Shown: one piece after another, positions 1 to 9,318 of the stretch
Numbering within the stretch: position 1 is the stretch's first letter
How the letters are laid out: the number at the start of each line of letters is the position of its first letter
From: Sphingobium sp. DEHP117
GTDB lineage: Bacteria > Pseudomonadota > Alphaproteobacteria > Sphingomonadales > Sphingomonadaceae
Reading direction: 5' to 3'
DNA length: 64,000 nucleotides
Assembly (NCBI RefSeq): GCF_030867385.1
Contig: NZ_JAPFBJ010000003.1
Span: 1-64,000 of the forward strand
The notes under the pieces: model-generated
The model's database searches: none
Told to the model about the DNA's origin: nothing
Seen by the model: the letters and a program-made list of their open reading frames with translations, nothing else
Program-made: the position numbers and the translations under genes

Positions 1-244
1 GTGATCGAGGAACCGGTCGATAATGCCGGGTGCGGTGGAGCAGCGTCGTCGCTGTCCAACGGTCGGACCACGCCCGCAACCAGGCTACCAGCACATCTTG
101 GCCGAGTTCGGTGTGGCGCGCGGCGACGTCCTGGAAGCTGTAGAGCACCTGTTTGTAATAGGTGCGGCTGTTCTTGCTGCGCAGGCCAAGGTCCGCGAGA
201 TAGCGCGCGATCAACAGTCGTTCGGGATCGGGCCATGGCGTCAT
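1..244 (-). CDS. ritB: RIT tyrosine recombinase B, N-terminal fragment (truncated by window edge)
   Basis: The start codon at 244 overlaps the ritA stop in an ATGA arrangement. The readable ~80 residues (MTPWPDPERLLIARYLADLG..., then ...SKNSRTYYKQVLYSFQDVAA...) form a SAM-like core-binding domain. This copy keeps the frame where copy 2 has extra bases (the GGCC run after DLG, and TATTLLH), so it shows the probable true N-terminus of RitB. Confidence 0.75.
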   Translation of the reverse strand, partial: MTPWPDPERLLIARYLADLGLRSKNSRTYYKQVLYSFQDVAARHTELGQDVLVAWLRAWSDRWTATTLLHRTRHYRPVPRS

Positions 245-1473
245 GACAGCACCTCCGATCCCGGAACGTCGAGCGCGATGGCCCGCAGGTCTTCGGTTGC
301 CAGCTTGAGATACGGAGGCGGTAGATTCCGTCGAACGATGACCCAGCATATCGCCGATCACCTTTTGCGGGACCGAGGCGCGCAGCATCTCGACCGCGCG
401 GGCATGTCTGAAGATGTGTGGCCCACACTTCCCCGGTGGCTTGACCCCGGCATCCCGGATTCGCCGGAAGACGGCACTATGCAGCACCCGGAGCCTTCCA
501 TAGGGTGCACGGGTCCGCACGAACACTTCGCGGGCGTCGGTCTGCGGTCGTCCCGAGCGCAGATAGCTGAGGATGGCTTCGCCCCACGGAGCCATCAACG
601 GCAGATAGGAACAGGCACGGGTCTTGGTGTGGAGGATGCGGATCGATTCCGTCCGCCAGTCAATATCCTCGATCTTCAGATTGCGGATTTCGCCGGACCT
701 CAGACCATAAGTCGCCAGCAGTTGCAGGATCGCCTGATCTCTGAGCCCGATAGGCGTTGTGTCTTTGCTCGCGGTTTCCAGAACGGCGGCGATCTGATCG
801 CGCTCCAGGATCGAGGGCACCCCTTCATAGGCATACAATAGCGGGCGATGACGTGCGGCGACAAGTCGATTGCGGTGCGGCGCGTACGGTGCAGATAACG
901 CAACAGCGAGCGAAGACGCTCCGCCACGTCCTTCACCGATTTGCGCGTTTGGTGCGGGCTGCGCATATCCATGTAACGGTCGATGTCGCCGACGCTCATT
1001 TCCACCAGGCTGTCGACGCCGCATCGATCAAGCTGCCAGGTCAGGAAGTTCCGACCTTCCCACATCAATGCGTAGATGCTGCGCTCCGCAAGGCCCCGCT
1101 CCTCGCGCAGCCAGATCTCGTATTCGTCGCAAATCGTAAAGCGCAGCGTGTCAGCAGCACATGTCGCTTTGGGCGCGGGTGGCCAACGGCCCTGTGCAAG
1201 CCGCAGTAGGGCGTGGATTCCAGAACGCGGAATGGAGTGCCAACACGGCCCTGGTGGTCGGCCATGACGTTTGCGGAACATCGTGATCGCATGGTGCAAA
1301 TAGTACCCCACCTGCGCCTCGGTCACCTCCGCGATCGGGATGCTGCGCCGGGCAAGATAGTCGAGGAACCCGCGCGCATAGGCGCAGTAGTTCCCGGCCA
1401 CCACCGGGCTGTATCGTTGGCTGGTCAGTACGGATCTGAGTTCGGAGATCAGTTCGCAATCGGTATTCGGCAT
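241..1473 (-). pseudogene. ritA: RIT tyrosine recombinase A, frameshifted
   Basis: It starts at ATG 1473 (MPNTDCELISELRSVL...). An open frame runs ~210 residues through the core-binding domain, then breaks near 847, where a C run has three bases against four in copy 2. The remaining catalytic domain continues in another frame down to 241, with FRHARA..., LGHRSTESTAPY and the ending GSEVLS. So this is either a pseudogene or a sequencing indel. RitA is one of the three recombinases that move RIT elements. Confidence in the family is high, in the lesion being real low. Confidence 0.75.
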
Positions 1474-1582
1474 TGACGGCTCCTCTGCTGGTCAAACGAC
1501 CGCAGAGGTTCGTCGAGAAATAATGCGGAGCAAAGCCCGTCAGATAACGTCGCAATTCTGCGCATTTCAGACACTGAAACTG

Positions 1583-1614
1583 CGTTCCTTCACATTATCG
1601 ACACCTCGCGATTA
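1583..1614. repeat. Terminal inverted repeat of RIT copy 1
   Basis: The 32-bp sequence ending in CACCTCGCGATTA equals the repeat at 9287-9318 and is the inverse of 5487-5519. It marks the outer end of this RIT copy. Just outside, at 1621-1642, is a 22-bp segment that reappears inverted at 9323-9344. Confidence 0.85.
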
Positions 1615-1642
1615 CTCGAGTTATGCTCACCTCGCCATAACC

Positions 1643-1730
1643 TGGCCCATGATGCCAGATAATCGGCATGGCGCACGGTCGGTTCGATGCCAAGCGCGGC
1701 GCAGAGGAAGGCGCTACCCATTTCGGCCAC
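1643..1730 (-). pseudogene. ardC: ardC1 C-terminal fragment (between two insertions)
   Basis: The translation EMGSAFLCAALGIEPTVRHA followed by DYLASW is the conserved segment that follows EELVA in ArdC proteins. It is the missing continuation of the ardC gene that starts at 16558. On its N-terminal side the 14-kb recombinase/mer element begins at 1731; on the C-terminal side it runs into RIT copy 1 after DYLASW. An ATG at 1778 inside the element gives an in-frame fusion (MVFFLEPRIGAGLSGYVA-EMGS...), but only ~60 codons remain open, so a functional protein is unlikely. Confidence 0.75.
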
Positions 1731-1778
1731 ATATCCTGACAGTCCAGCCCCAATCCGGGGTTCGAGGAAGAAAACCAT

Positions 1779-2110
1779 CGGCTGCCTCCAGCACTGCCCA
1801 AAAACCGCATCGGCCTCCCCGAGGCGGGGGTGGGCGGCGAGAGCGACCGAAGAGGCCCGTTCGAGCGGCGGGCTGCACCCGCAGGGGCGAAATGAAATGG
1901 AGCAGCCCGGCGAAGCCGGGGCTTGCAGCCCGCCGTGGCGGGCCTAGCAGGGAGCGCCGACCACCTCCGCGTCGGAAGGGAGGCCCAAAAAGTAGCGCCG
2001 CCATCGTCAGCGGCGTCCGCAGATCACCTGGCGGTGCGACAGCTCCCGTGCTATCACGTACCTTCGGCGACAGGGGCTTGCCAGCCCGACCCGCGGGCGA
2101 GCACTTGTGA
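1779..2110 (-). promoter_or_regulatory. ardC-type conserved, hairpin-rich 5' leader (copy A)
   Basis: About 330 bp upstream of the ATG at 1778 align with the leader of ardC1 (16570-16930). They share an ordered set of blocks: a G/C hairpin near 1815-1832, CACCCGCAGGGG followed by AATGAAATGG at 1876-1900, AGGGAGCGCCG, and GGAGGCCCAAAAAG. The core block lies ~98 nt before the start here and ~100 nt before it in ardC1. No gene is seen in the stretch. A structured leader or single-strand promoter is possible; the function is unproven. Confidence 0.55.
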
Positions 2111-2138
2111 CGGATCGTGGCGCGGCCTGCTGTCGCCT

Positions 2139-3504
2139 CTAGAGCACTGTAGCCGATATCCGAGGGCGCCGGTCGGATAGGCAAACATGGTGGAGCGTAG
2201 AATCGGCCGCGGGAGGTGAGGCCGTGGGCCGGATGGCCAGGCCGAAAAGGTTGATCACTCTCGTCGGCTTTCGGCCCGACGAGATGCGCGCCGAGGACGA
2301 GGTCCGTCCGCTCGTCGATCAGACACTTTGTGGCCATAGACCGGCTCGGCGAGCGGCGGGCGGTGAACCAGTCCGGCGTCGAGGCCGCGTTAACCCGGAA
2401 CTTGAGGCCGCTGCGGCGCGCCGCCTCTTCCGAAAGCCCGACGGCGGCGATCGGCGGCACGGTGAAGGGCGACGCTCGGAACACTCCGCGATATGTCGGG
2501 CTCGCGCTGATGGACCTATGCAGGAGGGTTCGCGAGCGACGATTCTTCGCGTCGTGGCTCGACACCGGGGTCAGGGGCGGCCCGACGCCGGCGGCGTCAC
2601 CGGCGGCATAGACCCGCGGGTTGGAAATGCTGCGCAGATGCGCATCGAGCTGCAGTCGTCCGTCTTGCACCGCGACCTGCCCGGTGGACAGGTCGAGGCT
2701 GCCGAGATCGGGACGACGCCCGGCAGCATGAATGACGAGATCGCAGGCGACCTCCAGGTCCGGCGCTCCCTGGCGAGAGGCACGCACCTGCAGGCCGTCC
2801 CCGTTCCGCTCGACCCGTGTGACCGCGGTGCCGGTCTCGATGCGAATGCCGAGCGCCGTGAACCGCGGTGTGAGCCAGCCCACCAGGTCGGGATCGAAAT
2901 GCGGCAGCAGCCGGCTAGCGCGCTGCAGGATCGTGACTTCGGCGCCGGCACGTGCGGCCAGATGCGAGAACTCCGCGGCGACATAGCCGCCGCCGATCAG
3001 CACGATCCGGCGCGGCAGCGTCTCCAGCTCGAGGAAAGCGTCGCTCGTGCTGACCAGCTCCTCGCCTGGAATGCCGAGCGGGATCGGCCCCGCGCCGGTT
3101 GCGATCAGGATATGCTGGGCCTGCAACGTCCGACCGTCGACCGCGACCGCGTCCGGGCTTGCGAAGCGCGCTAGCCCGTGGAAGGCGTCGACGCCCAGCT
3201 TGGCGTAGCGGCGTTCCTGCTTGGCGGGGACCGGATCGGTAAAGCTGCGCTTGAACGCCATCAGGCTCGGCCAATCGATCGCCAGGTCGCCGCCGACACC
3301 ATGTCCGGCCATGCGAGCGGCGGCATCGATCGCCTCTTCGCCGCTGACCAGCATCTTCTTGGGATCGCAGCCCCGTAGCGCACAGGTGCCGCCGAACGGG
3401 CGGTGGTCGATGACGGCGACGGACCATCCGGCGGCGCGGACCTGGCCGATCGCGACCTGGGCGGCTGTTCCGCTGCCGATGACGATCAGGTCGTAATGGG
3501 CCAT
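2139..3504 (-). pseudogene. MerA-like FAD/NAD(P)-dependent disulfide reductase, multiple frameshifts
   Basis: It belongs to the dihydrolipoamide dehydrogenase / mercuric reductase fold, cytoplasmic. From ATG 3504 the protein shows the FAD motif (IVIGSGTAAQ), the redox pair GGTCALRGCDPKK, the NAD(P) motif (IVLIGGGYVAAE), the FAD-binding YAAGDAAG, and the dimerisation domain (FTVPPIAAVGLSEEAARR, GAHLVGPKADE, PSDIGY). Short out-of-frame stretches after SSHDAK, after PDWFTARR and at the very end show paired one-base indels. Removing one base at the end gives GYML-stop at 2139, the family's usual C-terminus. The N-terminal metal-binding domain of classical MerA is absent. It is the last gene of the mer operon. 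Mercuric reduction is inferred from context; a glutathione-reductase-like role is possible. Confidence 0.75.
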
Positions 3505-3607
3505 GGCAATATCCCTCCGAGCATCGGTGCAAAGATCGCGCGGCCGACCTGGGAGGGCCTCGTGCGCAGGGTCAGGCGGAATGCCGTCGCGGGCGGTCAC
3601 GGAACCG

Positions 3608-4145
3608 TCATACGGCCAGGCTTTCAAGATGATCGGAATGGCAGAAGAAAGTGCCTGGACTGAGTGCTAGAGCGAAGGACGCTGCACAGCCGCCGGTGTA
3701 GGCGATGACCGGCACCAGACGAGAATCCCCTCGGGCACGACGCTTCAGCCCAAGGTGCAGCCCCGGTCGTGGTACATGGATCGCAAGCGAGCGCCGGCCC
3801 TGATTGCGGCGATGGACTCCAGACGGATATGAGGCTGGCGTGCGGTGCGATCGTGCAGATCCCCAGCGCGTCGAGGGCGCACATGGCTCCCATCGTGATA
3901 CCCGCGGCCTCCACCTGATGCTCACTGGGAGCACGGTTGAAAAGGGATAGGCGCCGCTCACTCGGCCCGTCGCCGTCGAGGACCACGAGATCGCGTCCGC
4001 GAGCCGGTGGAGCGCTGCGGCCACGTCGCCGGGCGGAGCGCAACCGCGGCAGCGATCTCCACCGGCGCCGGCGGCGTCGGCCCATGGGTGACATAGGCCC
4101 GGAGGATGGCACGCCGCACCTCGTCCTCGGTGCTGTCGATGCCAT
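3608..4145 (-). pseudogene. merB: MerB-like organomercurial (alkylmercury) lyase, frameshifted
   Basis: Segments in different minus-strand frames line up as one MerB-family protein. A winged-helix N-terminus (DEVRRAILRAYVTHG, PPGDVAAALHRLADA, LVVLDGDG) is followed by SGAYPFS, HQVEAAGITMGAMCALDALG and a C-terminal part (VPVIAYTGGCAASF...HLESLAV). The CALDALG segment and the AYPFS approach are the family's usual landmarks. At least three indels are needed, so the start near 4145 is approximate. It lies between the GDCCVxC gene and the merA-like gene. Family assignment rests on short motifs read by eye. Confidence 0.55.
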
Positions 4146-4311
4146 GCCACCTGCGGCCGATAAATGGCCGCTGAACAGCGCTGTCAGGGCCGAATGGGCG
4201 CTTGGCGCGGTGACCGCAGTCCCAGTCCGGGACGACGGTGCCGTCGGGGAATTCAACCGTCGGTTCAGGGGCAGCGTCAGCGGGGGGTGGACAAGCGTCA
4301 CGTGCTTGTCT

Positions 4312-4539
4312 TCAGCCGCAGCAGGACGCGCCTTGCCCTCGATCTGGATCGGCGGACACGGAACGTCGCCATAGGAACCAAAAGACGCAGCAATCGCCCT
4401 GCTTGGGCTTGAGGACCGCGCCGCAGCCCCGGCAGTCATAGAAAAACTGGCATGCGTTGGTCGGCATCGTCTCGGTCGCCTGATGTCCGCAGTGCGGACA
4501 GGTCAGGGTCGAGTGCAGCTCCGGAACGACGTCAGACAT
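4312..4539 (-). pseudogene. GDCCVxC-domain small cysteine-rich protein of mer operons, two indels
   Basis: It starts MSDVVPELHSTLTCPHCGHQ, followed by a second CxxC (DCRGCG) and the signature GDCCVF. An extra G after the TTTT run shifts the frame, so SYGDVPCPPIQIEG is read in the next frame. A missing G in a GGG run restores the frame for the terminal GASCCG-stop. The corrected protein is ~75 residues with at least ten cysteines, matching the GDCCVxC family often encoded beside merT; some members are selenoproteins. Its start overlaps the merT stop. The biochemical role is unknown, probably metal handling. Confidence 0.7.
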
Positions 4540-4895
4540 AGCTATAACCCGCCCAGAGCAGTGCCGCGCCGACCAATAGGCCGGCGAGAGTGAGGATGCG
4601 CGTCCAGCGCGGCGTGCACACACGCCGTCCGGGCCGCAGCGCATGGCGGCGAGTTGCTGGCGCAATAGCAGCGCGGCGCCGGCGACGAGGCATAATGCGC
4701 CGATCACGAGGAGCGGCGTGCGATAGGGCGCGGAGACGACGGCCACGCGCTGAGCCAGGCCGCGCCGATGCCGGCGGATGCCAAGAGGATCGGCAGTTGC
4801 GCAGCAGGCAGCGACGCCGAACGCGGCGGCGATCCCCGCCAGGGGTTAAGCGCGGCGGTACTTATCCCCTTGGGCGGGCTTGGTGTCTGGGTCAC
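4532..4895 (-). pseudogene. merT: MerT-like mercuric ion transporter, frameshifted
   Basis: It starts at ATG 4895 (MTQTPSPPKG...). Read across frames it gives GIAAAFGVAACCA (vicinal cysteines in the first membrane helix), LLASAGIGAAWLS, VAVVSAPYRTPLLVIGALCLVAGAALLL, then CGPDGVC (cytoplasmic cysteine pair) and LTLAGLLVGAALLWAGYSYV. Three helices and two cysteine pairs are the MerT layout for moving Hg(II) across the inner membrane. No merP-like periplasmic gene is seen. The stop overlaps the GDCCVxC start (ATGTCTGA), which implies translational coupling. Confidence 0.65.
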
Positions 4896-4934
4896 GGGCG
4901 ACTCCTTGTGGCGGGCATGCAGCTATCCTACCAT

Positions 4935-4949
4935 CTGTAGCGACTACAG
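4935..4949. promoter_or_regulatory. MerR-type operator between merT and merR
   Basis: A perfect interrupted palindrome, CTGTAG-CGA-CTACAG, lies between the divergent merT and merR genes. MerR-family metal activators bind such dyads inside promoters with a long spacer. On the merT strand a TAGGAT -10-like hexamer follows the dyad. The site is 22 bp upstream of the merR ATG. Confidence 0.6.
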
Positions 4950-4970
4950 ACTCACAGAGGTATTTTGAAG

Positions 4971-5390
4971 ATGGCCGCAACCGCCGCGATCCAGATCGGC
5001 GAACTCTTCGCGCCGTACCAGCTGCAACATCGAGACGATTCCGCTATTACGAGCGGATCGGGCTGCTGCCCGTTCCGCCGCGGCGGGGCCGTTACCGCAG
5101 CTACGGTCGGGAGGACGTGGCTCGCCTGGGCTTCGTGCGCCGTGCGAGGGAGCTGGGCTTCACCCTTGACGAGGTGCGCGCCTTGCTCGGACTCGCGGCC
5201 GGCGGCCAGGCCTCCTGCACCGAAGTCCGCCGAGCTCGCGGCGTCGCATCTGCAGGATGTGCGCGCGCGGATCGCGGACCTCAGGCGGATGGAACGGGTT
5301 CTGGCAGACTCGGTGCGAGCCTGCGATGCCGGTCAGGATCCGGGCTGTCCGCTGCTTGATGCGCTCGGCGCCGAGGTGCGGGCCGCGTGA
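4971..5390 (+). pseudogene. merR: MerR-family mercury-responsive regulator, frameshifted
   Basis: From ATG 4971 the first ~12 residues (MAATAAIQIGELF) are followed by a frame slip. The HTH and its wing continue in another frame as IRYYERIGLLPVPPRRGRYR and YGREDVARLGFVRRARELGF. A second slip after ASCTEV leads into LAASHLQDVRARIADLRRME and CDAGQDPGCPLLDAL. The three cysteines (SC, AC-x5-GC) sit where MerR binds Hg(II) across the dimer. It is divergent from merT over the operator at 4935-4949. About 135 residues after correction, as expected. Confidence 0.7.
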
Positions 5391-5393
5391 GCG

Positions 5394-5486
5394 TCACGGC
5401 TGCTGGGCGTGCATCCAATCGGCCGCCGCCTGCGCCTTGCTGGCCGCAGTGAAGATCGCGCGGCTGTCGTTCTTCAGCACCTGAAG
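5394..5486 (-). pseudogene. ardC: ardC2 C-terminal fragment, separated by RIT copy 2
   Basis: Minus-strand reading gives QVLKNDSRAIFTAASKAQAA, then ADWMHAQQP-stop, the standard C-terminus of ArdC proteins. The matching N-terminal part, ending ...YIASWL, lies at 9319-10128 on the other side of RIT copy 2. Joining YIASWL to QVLKND recreates the conserved ArdC sequence, so the RIT element split this gene. Confidence 0.8.
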
Positions 5487-5519
5487 TAATCGCCGAGGTG
5501 TCGATAATGTGAAGGAACG
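5487..5519. repeat. RIT copy 2 left terminal inverted repeat
   Basis: It starts TAATCGCCGAGGTGTCG and ends GTGAAGGAACG. It is the inverse of 9287-9318 with one extra C. The ardC2 C-terminal coding sequence begins directly outside it. Confidence 0.85.
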
Positions 5520-5629
5520 CAGTTTCAGTGTCTGAAATGCGCAGAATTGCGACGTTATTCTGACGGGCTTTGCTCCGCATTATTTCTCGACGAACCTCTG
5601 CGGTCGTTTGACCAGCAGAGGAGCCGTCA

Positions 5630-6868
5630 ATGCCGAATACCGATTGCGAACTGATCTCCGAACTCAGATCCGTACTGACCAGCCAACGATACAGCCGGTG
5701 GTGGCCGGGAACTACTGCGCCTATGCGCGCGGGTTCCTCGACTATCTTGCCCGGCGCAGCATCCCGATCGCGGAGGTGACCGAGGCGCAGGTGGGGTACT
5801 ATTTGCACCATGCGATCACGATGTTCCGCAAACGTCATGGCCGACCACCAGGGCCGTGGTTGGCACTCCATTCCGCGTTCTGGAATCCACGCCCTACTGC
5901 GGCTTGCACAGGGCCGTTGGCCACCCGCGCCCAAAGCGACATGTGCTGCTGACACGCTGCGCTTTACGATTTGCGACGAATACGAGATCTGGCTGCGCGA
6001 GGAGCGGGGCCTTGCGGAGCGCAGCATCTACGCATTGATGTGGGAAGGTCGGAACTTCCTGACCTGGCAGCTTGATCGATGCGGCCGTCGACAGCCTGGT
6101 GGAAATGAGCGTCGGCGACATCGACCGTTACATGGATATGCGCAGCCCGCACCAAACGCGCAAAATCGGTGAAGGACGTGGCGGAGCGTCTTCGCTCGCT
6201 GTTGCGTTATCTGCACCGTACGCGCCGCACCGCAATCGACTTGTCGCCGCACGTCATCGCCCCGCTATTGTATGCCTATGAAGGGGTGCCCTCGATCCTG
6301 GAGCGCGATCAGATCGCCGCCGTTCTGGAAACCGCGAGCAAAGACACAACGCCTATCGGGCTCAGAGATCAGGCGATCCTGCAACTGCTGGCGACTTATG
6401 GTCTGAGGTCCGGCGAAATCCGCAATCTGAAGATCGAGGATATTGACTGGCGGACGGAAATCGATCCGCATCCTCCTACACCAAGACCCGTGCCTGTTCC
6501 TATCTGCCGTTGATGGCTCCGGTGGGCGAAGCCCATCCTCAGCTATCTGCGCTCGGGACGACCGCAGACCGACGCCCGCGAAGTGTTCGTGCGGACCCGT
6601 GCACCCTATGGAAGGCTCCGGGTGCTGCATAGTGCCGTCTTCCGGCGAATCCGGGATGCCGGGGTCAAGCCACCGGGGAAGTGTGGGCCCACACATCTTC
6701 AGACATGCCCGCGCGGTCGAGATGCTGCGCGCCTCGGTCCCGCAAAAGGTGATCGGCGATATGCTGGGTCATCGTTCGACGGAATCTACCGCTCCGTATC
6801 TCAAGCTGGCAACCGAAGACCTGCGGGCCATCGCGCTCGACGTTCCGGGATCGGAGGTGCTGTCATGA
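5630..6868 (+). pseudogene. ritA: RIT tyrosine recombinase A, frameshifted
   Basis: It has the same start as copy 1 (ATG 5630, MPNTDCELIS...). At least six one-base differences from copy 1 break the frame: C lost near 5695, G gained near 5863, C gained near 6085, A gained near 6165, and extra bases near 6455 and 6470. The catalytic domain is readable in pieces: LRDQAILQLLATYGLRSGEI with the first Arg, then HIFRHARAVEMLRA, MLGHRSTESTAPYLKLA. The corrected length is ~412 residues. The stop overlaps the ritB start. Confidence 0.8.
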
Positions 6869-8232
6869 CGCCATGGCCCGATCCCGAACGACTGTTGATC
6901 GCGCGCTATCTCGCGGACCTTGGCCCTGCGCAGCAAGAACAGCCGCACCTATTACAAACAGGTGCTCTACAGCTTCCAGGACGTCGCCGCGCGCCACACC
7001 GAACTCGGCCAAGATGTGCTGGTAGCCTGGTTGCGGGCGTGGTCCGACCGTTGGACAGCGACGGACGCTGCTCCACCGCACCCGCATTATCGACCGGTTC
7101 CTCGATCACCTTGTGCAAACCGGGGCGATCCACCGCAATCCCCGTCGTCGTCCTGCGCAAGGAGTGCAACGTCAAGCAGTGCATGCCGGTCTGGCGCGCT
7201 CTGGCTTCACGCGATCCAGAACAAGCCCTTGCCGAACTGCATCAGCCCAAACCGTTCGGCAGCGTGCTGGGCGCGATCATGGCCGAGCACGTTACGCTGA
7301 TGCGCAACAGGGGGTACAAATATACCACGCAGCCTGTGTGGCTTTTGCGGTTCGACCGGTTCCTACAGCTGAACCCGGCGCTGCAGGATGAACCGATCGG
7401 GGTGATGCTCGAACACTGGGCGGCGGCGAAGGCCACGCGCAATCATCCTGCCGAATGCGAAAAGCTGAAGCGCGTCCTTGCGAAGATACTCCGCCACCGG
7501 GATCCGTCGATCCCACCGCGCCGACCGGACCCACGTCCGGGGAAGGAAGTGGCCAAACAATGGCGCAAACCTCATATCTATACGCCCGCCGACGTGCAGC
7601 ATATGCTCGACATTGCTCGCTCTTACCCCTCTCCGCGAGCGTCGCTTCGCCCGTTGAGTGTCTACACGATGCTTCTGCTCGCCTATTGCGCGGGCCTGCG
7701 GCGCAGCGAGGTTGCCCGCCTTGATCTGGGGGATGTTGATCTTCAGGGCGGCACGATCACTATACGGCAGACCAAGTTCTACAAGACAAGGATACTGCCG
7801 CTGCCCGACACTGTGATGGCCGAACTTCGGGCGTACATCGATGTGCGGCGTCGCGCGGGTGCCCCGCAGGATCCGAGGTCAGGTCTGTTCTGGCACGAGC
7901 AGCGGAGCGGCCGCTATACGAAGCAAGCCGTCGCCTGGCTGCTCGTTGACGTCATACGCCGTGCCGGGCTGAAGCCACCGCAGGGGCGAACGGGACCGCG
8001 TTTGCACGACCTGCGCCACTCGATGGTCGTGAACCGGATCCTCGAATGGTACAGGACGGGCATCAACCCGCAGGACCGTCTGCCATTCCTCGCGACCTAC
8101 CTCGGCCACCGGGATATCAACTCTACGCTGGTCTACATCACGGTCACCCAGGATCTGCTGCATTACGCAAACGAGCGGTTCCGCATGGTGGGCGCACCTT
8201 GCCTCAGCATGGAGCGGGAGGTGCAGACATGA
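6865..8232 (+). CDS. ritB: RIT tyrosine recombinase B (indels in first 70 codons)
   Basis: The ATG at 6865 overlaps the ritA stop. Two extra bases (near 6925 and 7070), absent from copy 1, put residues ~20-80 out of frame. From VVVLRKECNVKQCMP onward the frame is intact to 8232. The catalytic domain has AGLRRSEVARLDLGDVDLQ (Arg I), KFYKTRILPLP (Lys), HDLRHSMV (HxxR) and LGHRDINSTLVYI (LGH and Tyr). The corrected size is ~455 residues. If the early indels are real, translation could only start internally. Confidence 0.8.
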   Translation: MTPWPDPERLLIARYLADLGPAQQEQPHLLQTGALQLPGRRRAPHRTRPRCAGSLVAGVVRPLDSDGRCSTAPALSTGSSITLCKPGRSTAIPVVVLRKECNVKQCMPVWRALASRDPEQALAELHQPKPFGSVLGAIMAEHVTLMRNRGYKYTTQPVWLLRFDRFLQLNPALQDEPIGVMLEHWAAAKATRNHPAECEKLKRVLAKILRHRDPSIPPRRPDPRPGKEVAKQWRKPHIYTPADVQHMLDIARSYPSPRASLRPLSVYTMLLLAYCAGLRRSEVARLDLGDVDLQGGTITIRQTKFYKTRILPLPDTVMAELRAYIDVRRRAGAPQDPRSGLFWHEQRSGRYTKQAVAWLLVDVIRRAGLKPPQGRTGPRLHDLRHSMVVNRILEWYRTGINPQDRLPFLATYLGHRDINSTLVYITVTQDLLHYANERFRMVGAPCLSMEREVQT

Positions 8233-9233
8233 GCAAGGCCAACCCGTTCCCGGTACTGATGCGCGCGTTCTTCTACGAATGGCTGGTCGAGCAGCGCAAC
8301 GCATCCATCCATACAGTCCGATCATACCGCGATACCTGGCGGCTGTTCTTGCGGTTCGTCGCACAGCGGGCTGGAAGGAAGGTGGCTATGATTACGATGA
8401 CTGATCTGGCCGCAAGCGAGGTCTCCGCGTTCCTCAGTTACGCTGAACATGAGCGCGGCGGCACGATCGGCACGCGCAACTGCAGGCTTGCCGCAATCCG
8501 CAGCTTCTTCCACTTCGTGGCGACCAGGGATCCTGCATCGATCGCGCAATGCGTCGAAATCCTCAACATACCCGTCAAGCGCACGCCGGTATCGGAGCCC
8601 TGCTATCTGGATCCGGCGGAAGTGACGGCAATTCTTGCCCAGCCTGACCGTTCGACGCTCGAAGGCATGCGCGATCATGTGCTGCTCTCGTTCCTCTACA
8701 ACAGCGGCGCACGAATACAGGAAGCGCTCGACTTGTGCCCCGAAGCAATCCGGTTCGAAAGTCCGAGCTGCGTGCGCTTGACCGGCAAGGGACGGAAGGA
8801 ACGCATCTGCCCGCTCTGGCCTGAAACAGCCTTGCTGCTGAAGAAGCTGCTCGAACGGCAACCACGGGCGCCTGACCAACGGCTGTTCGTTAACCGCTAT
8901 GGCGAACCGCTCAGCGCGTCGGGCGTCCGATTCAAGCTTGCCGCCTACGTAAAGGCGGCGACCGAAGCCACACCAACGCTGCGTACCAAGCACGTGACGC
9001 CGCACGCCTTCCGGCACGCCACCGCCGTGCACCTCATATCTGCGGGCGTCGATGTTACAGTCATCCGCAGTTGGCTCGGCCACGTGAGCCTCGACACGAC
9101 CAACCACTATGCCAGGGCCAATCTTGAAACGAAGCGAAAGGCCCTGGAACAGGTCGCCGTTCCGACAACACCCGGCGGTCAGCCTTCGTGGAAGCGCGAT
9201 ACAAGCGTGCTCGCCTGGCTCGACACGCTTTGA
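8229..9233 (+). CDS. ritC: RIT tyrosine recombinase C
   Basis: 334 residues, intact, starting MSKANPFPVLMRAFFYEWLV and overlapping the ritB stop by 4 bp. N-terminal SAM-like domain (SIHTVRSYRDTWRLFLRFVA), then the catalytic domain with NSGARIQEALDL (Arg), GKGRKERICPLWP (Lys), HAFRHATAVHLI and WLGHVSLDTTNHYARA (Tyr). All catalytic residues are present. It is the only fully open RIT recombinase in the window. Confidence 0.9.
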   Translation: MSKANPFPVLMRAFFYEWLVEQRNASIHTVRSYRDTWRLFLRFVAQRAGRKVAMITMTDLAASEVSAFLSYAEHERGGTIGTRNCRLAAIRSFFHFVATRDPASIAQCVEILNIPVKRTPVSEPCYLDPAEVTAILAQPDRSTLEGMRDHVLLSFLYNSGARIQEALDLCPEAIRFESPSCVRLTGKGRKERICPLWPETALLLKKLLERQPRAPDQRLFVNRYGEPLSASGVRFKLAAYVKAATEATPTLRTKHVTPHAFRHATAVHLISAGVDVTVIRSWLGHVSLDTTNHYARANLETKRKALEQVAVPTTPGGQPSWKRDTSVLAWLDTL

Positions 9234-9286
9234 AATAATGTGAAGGAACGTTGGCAGGAAACCCCAGAACTCGGCCAATCTGGCCG

Positions 9287-9318
9287 CGTTCCTTCACATT
9301 ATCGACACCTCGCGATTA
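9287..9318. repeat. RIT copy 2 right terminal inverted repeat
   Basis: CGTTCCTTCACATTAT then CGACACCTCGCGATTA, identical to 1583-1614. It is followed after 4 bp by a 22-bp segment (9323-9344), the exact reverse complement of 1621-1642. Confidence 0.85.

Larger units (their letters stand above)
1..1614 (-). mobile_element. RIT (recombinase-in-trio) element, copy 1, partial
   Basis: This is an inverted near-copy of the first 1.6 kb of the element at 5487-9318. It holds ritA and the start of ritB and ends at 1583-1614 in the same ~32-bp terminal repeat as copy 2. The rest lies beyond the left edge. Three consecutive tyrosine recombinases bounded by inverted repeats is the definition of RIT elements. 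This copy abuts the C-terminal remnant of ardC1. It differs from copy 2 mostly by one-base indels in short homopolymers. Confidence 0.85.
5487..9318 (+). mobile_element. RIT element, copy 2, complete, inserted in ardC2
   Basis: 3.8 kb bounded by inverted ~32-bp repeats (5487-5519 and 9287-9318). It contains ritA, ritB and ritC head to tail with ATGA-type overlaps. A further 16-bp perfect inverted repeat lies inside the ritC end (9237-9252 and 9287-9302). The flanks are the two halves of ardC2. The first 1.6 kb duplicates copy 1 in inverted orientation. Confidence 0.85.

Noticed and set aside
1714..3627. A single 637-residue reading frame over the reductase and beyond
   Set aside because: The family ends near SDIGY at ~2139-2160; the rest is read-through of the ardC-type leader made possible by indels, and the true start is at 3504.
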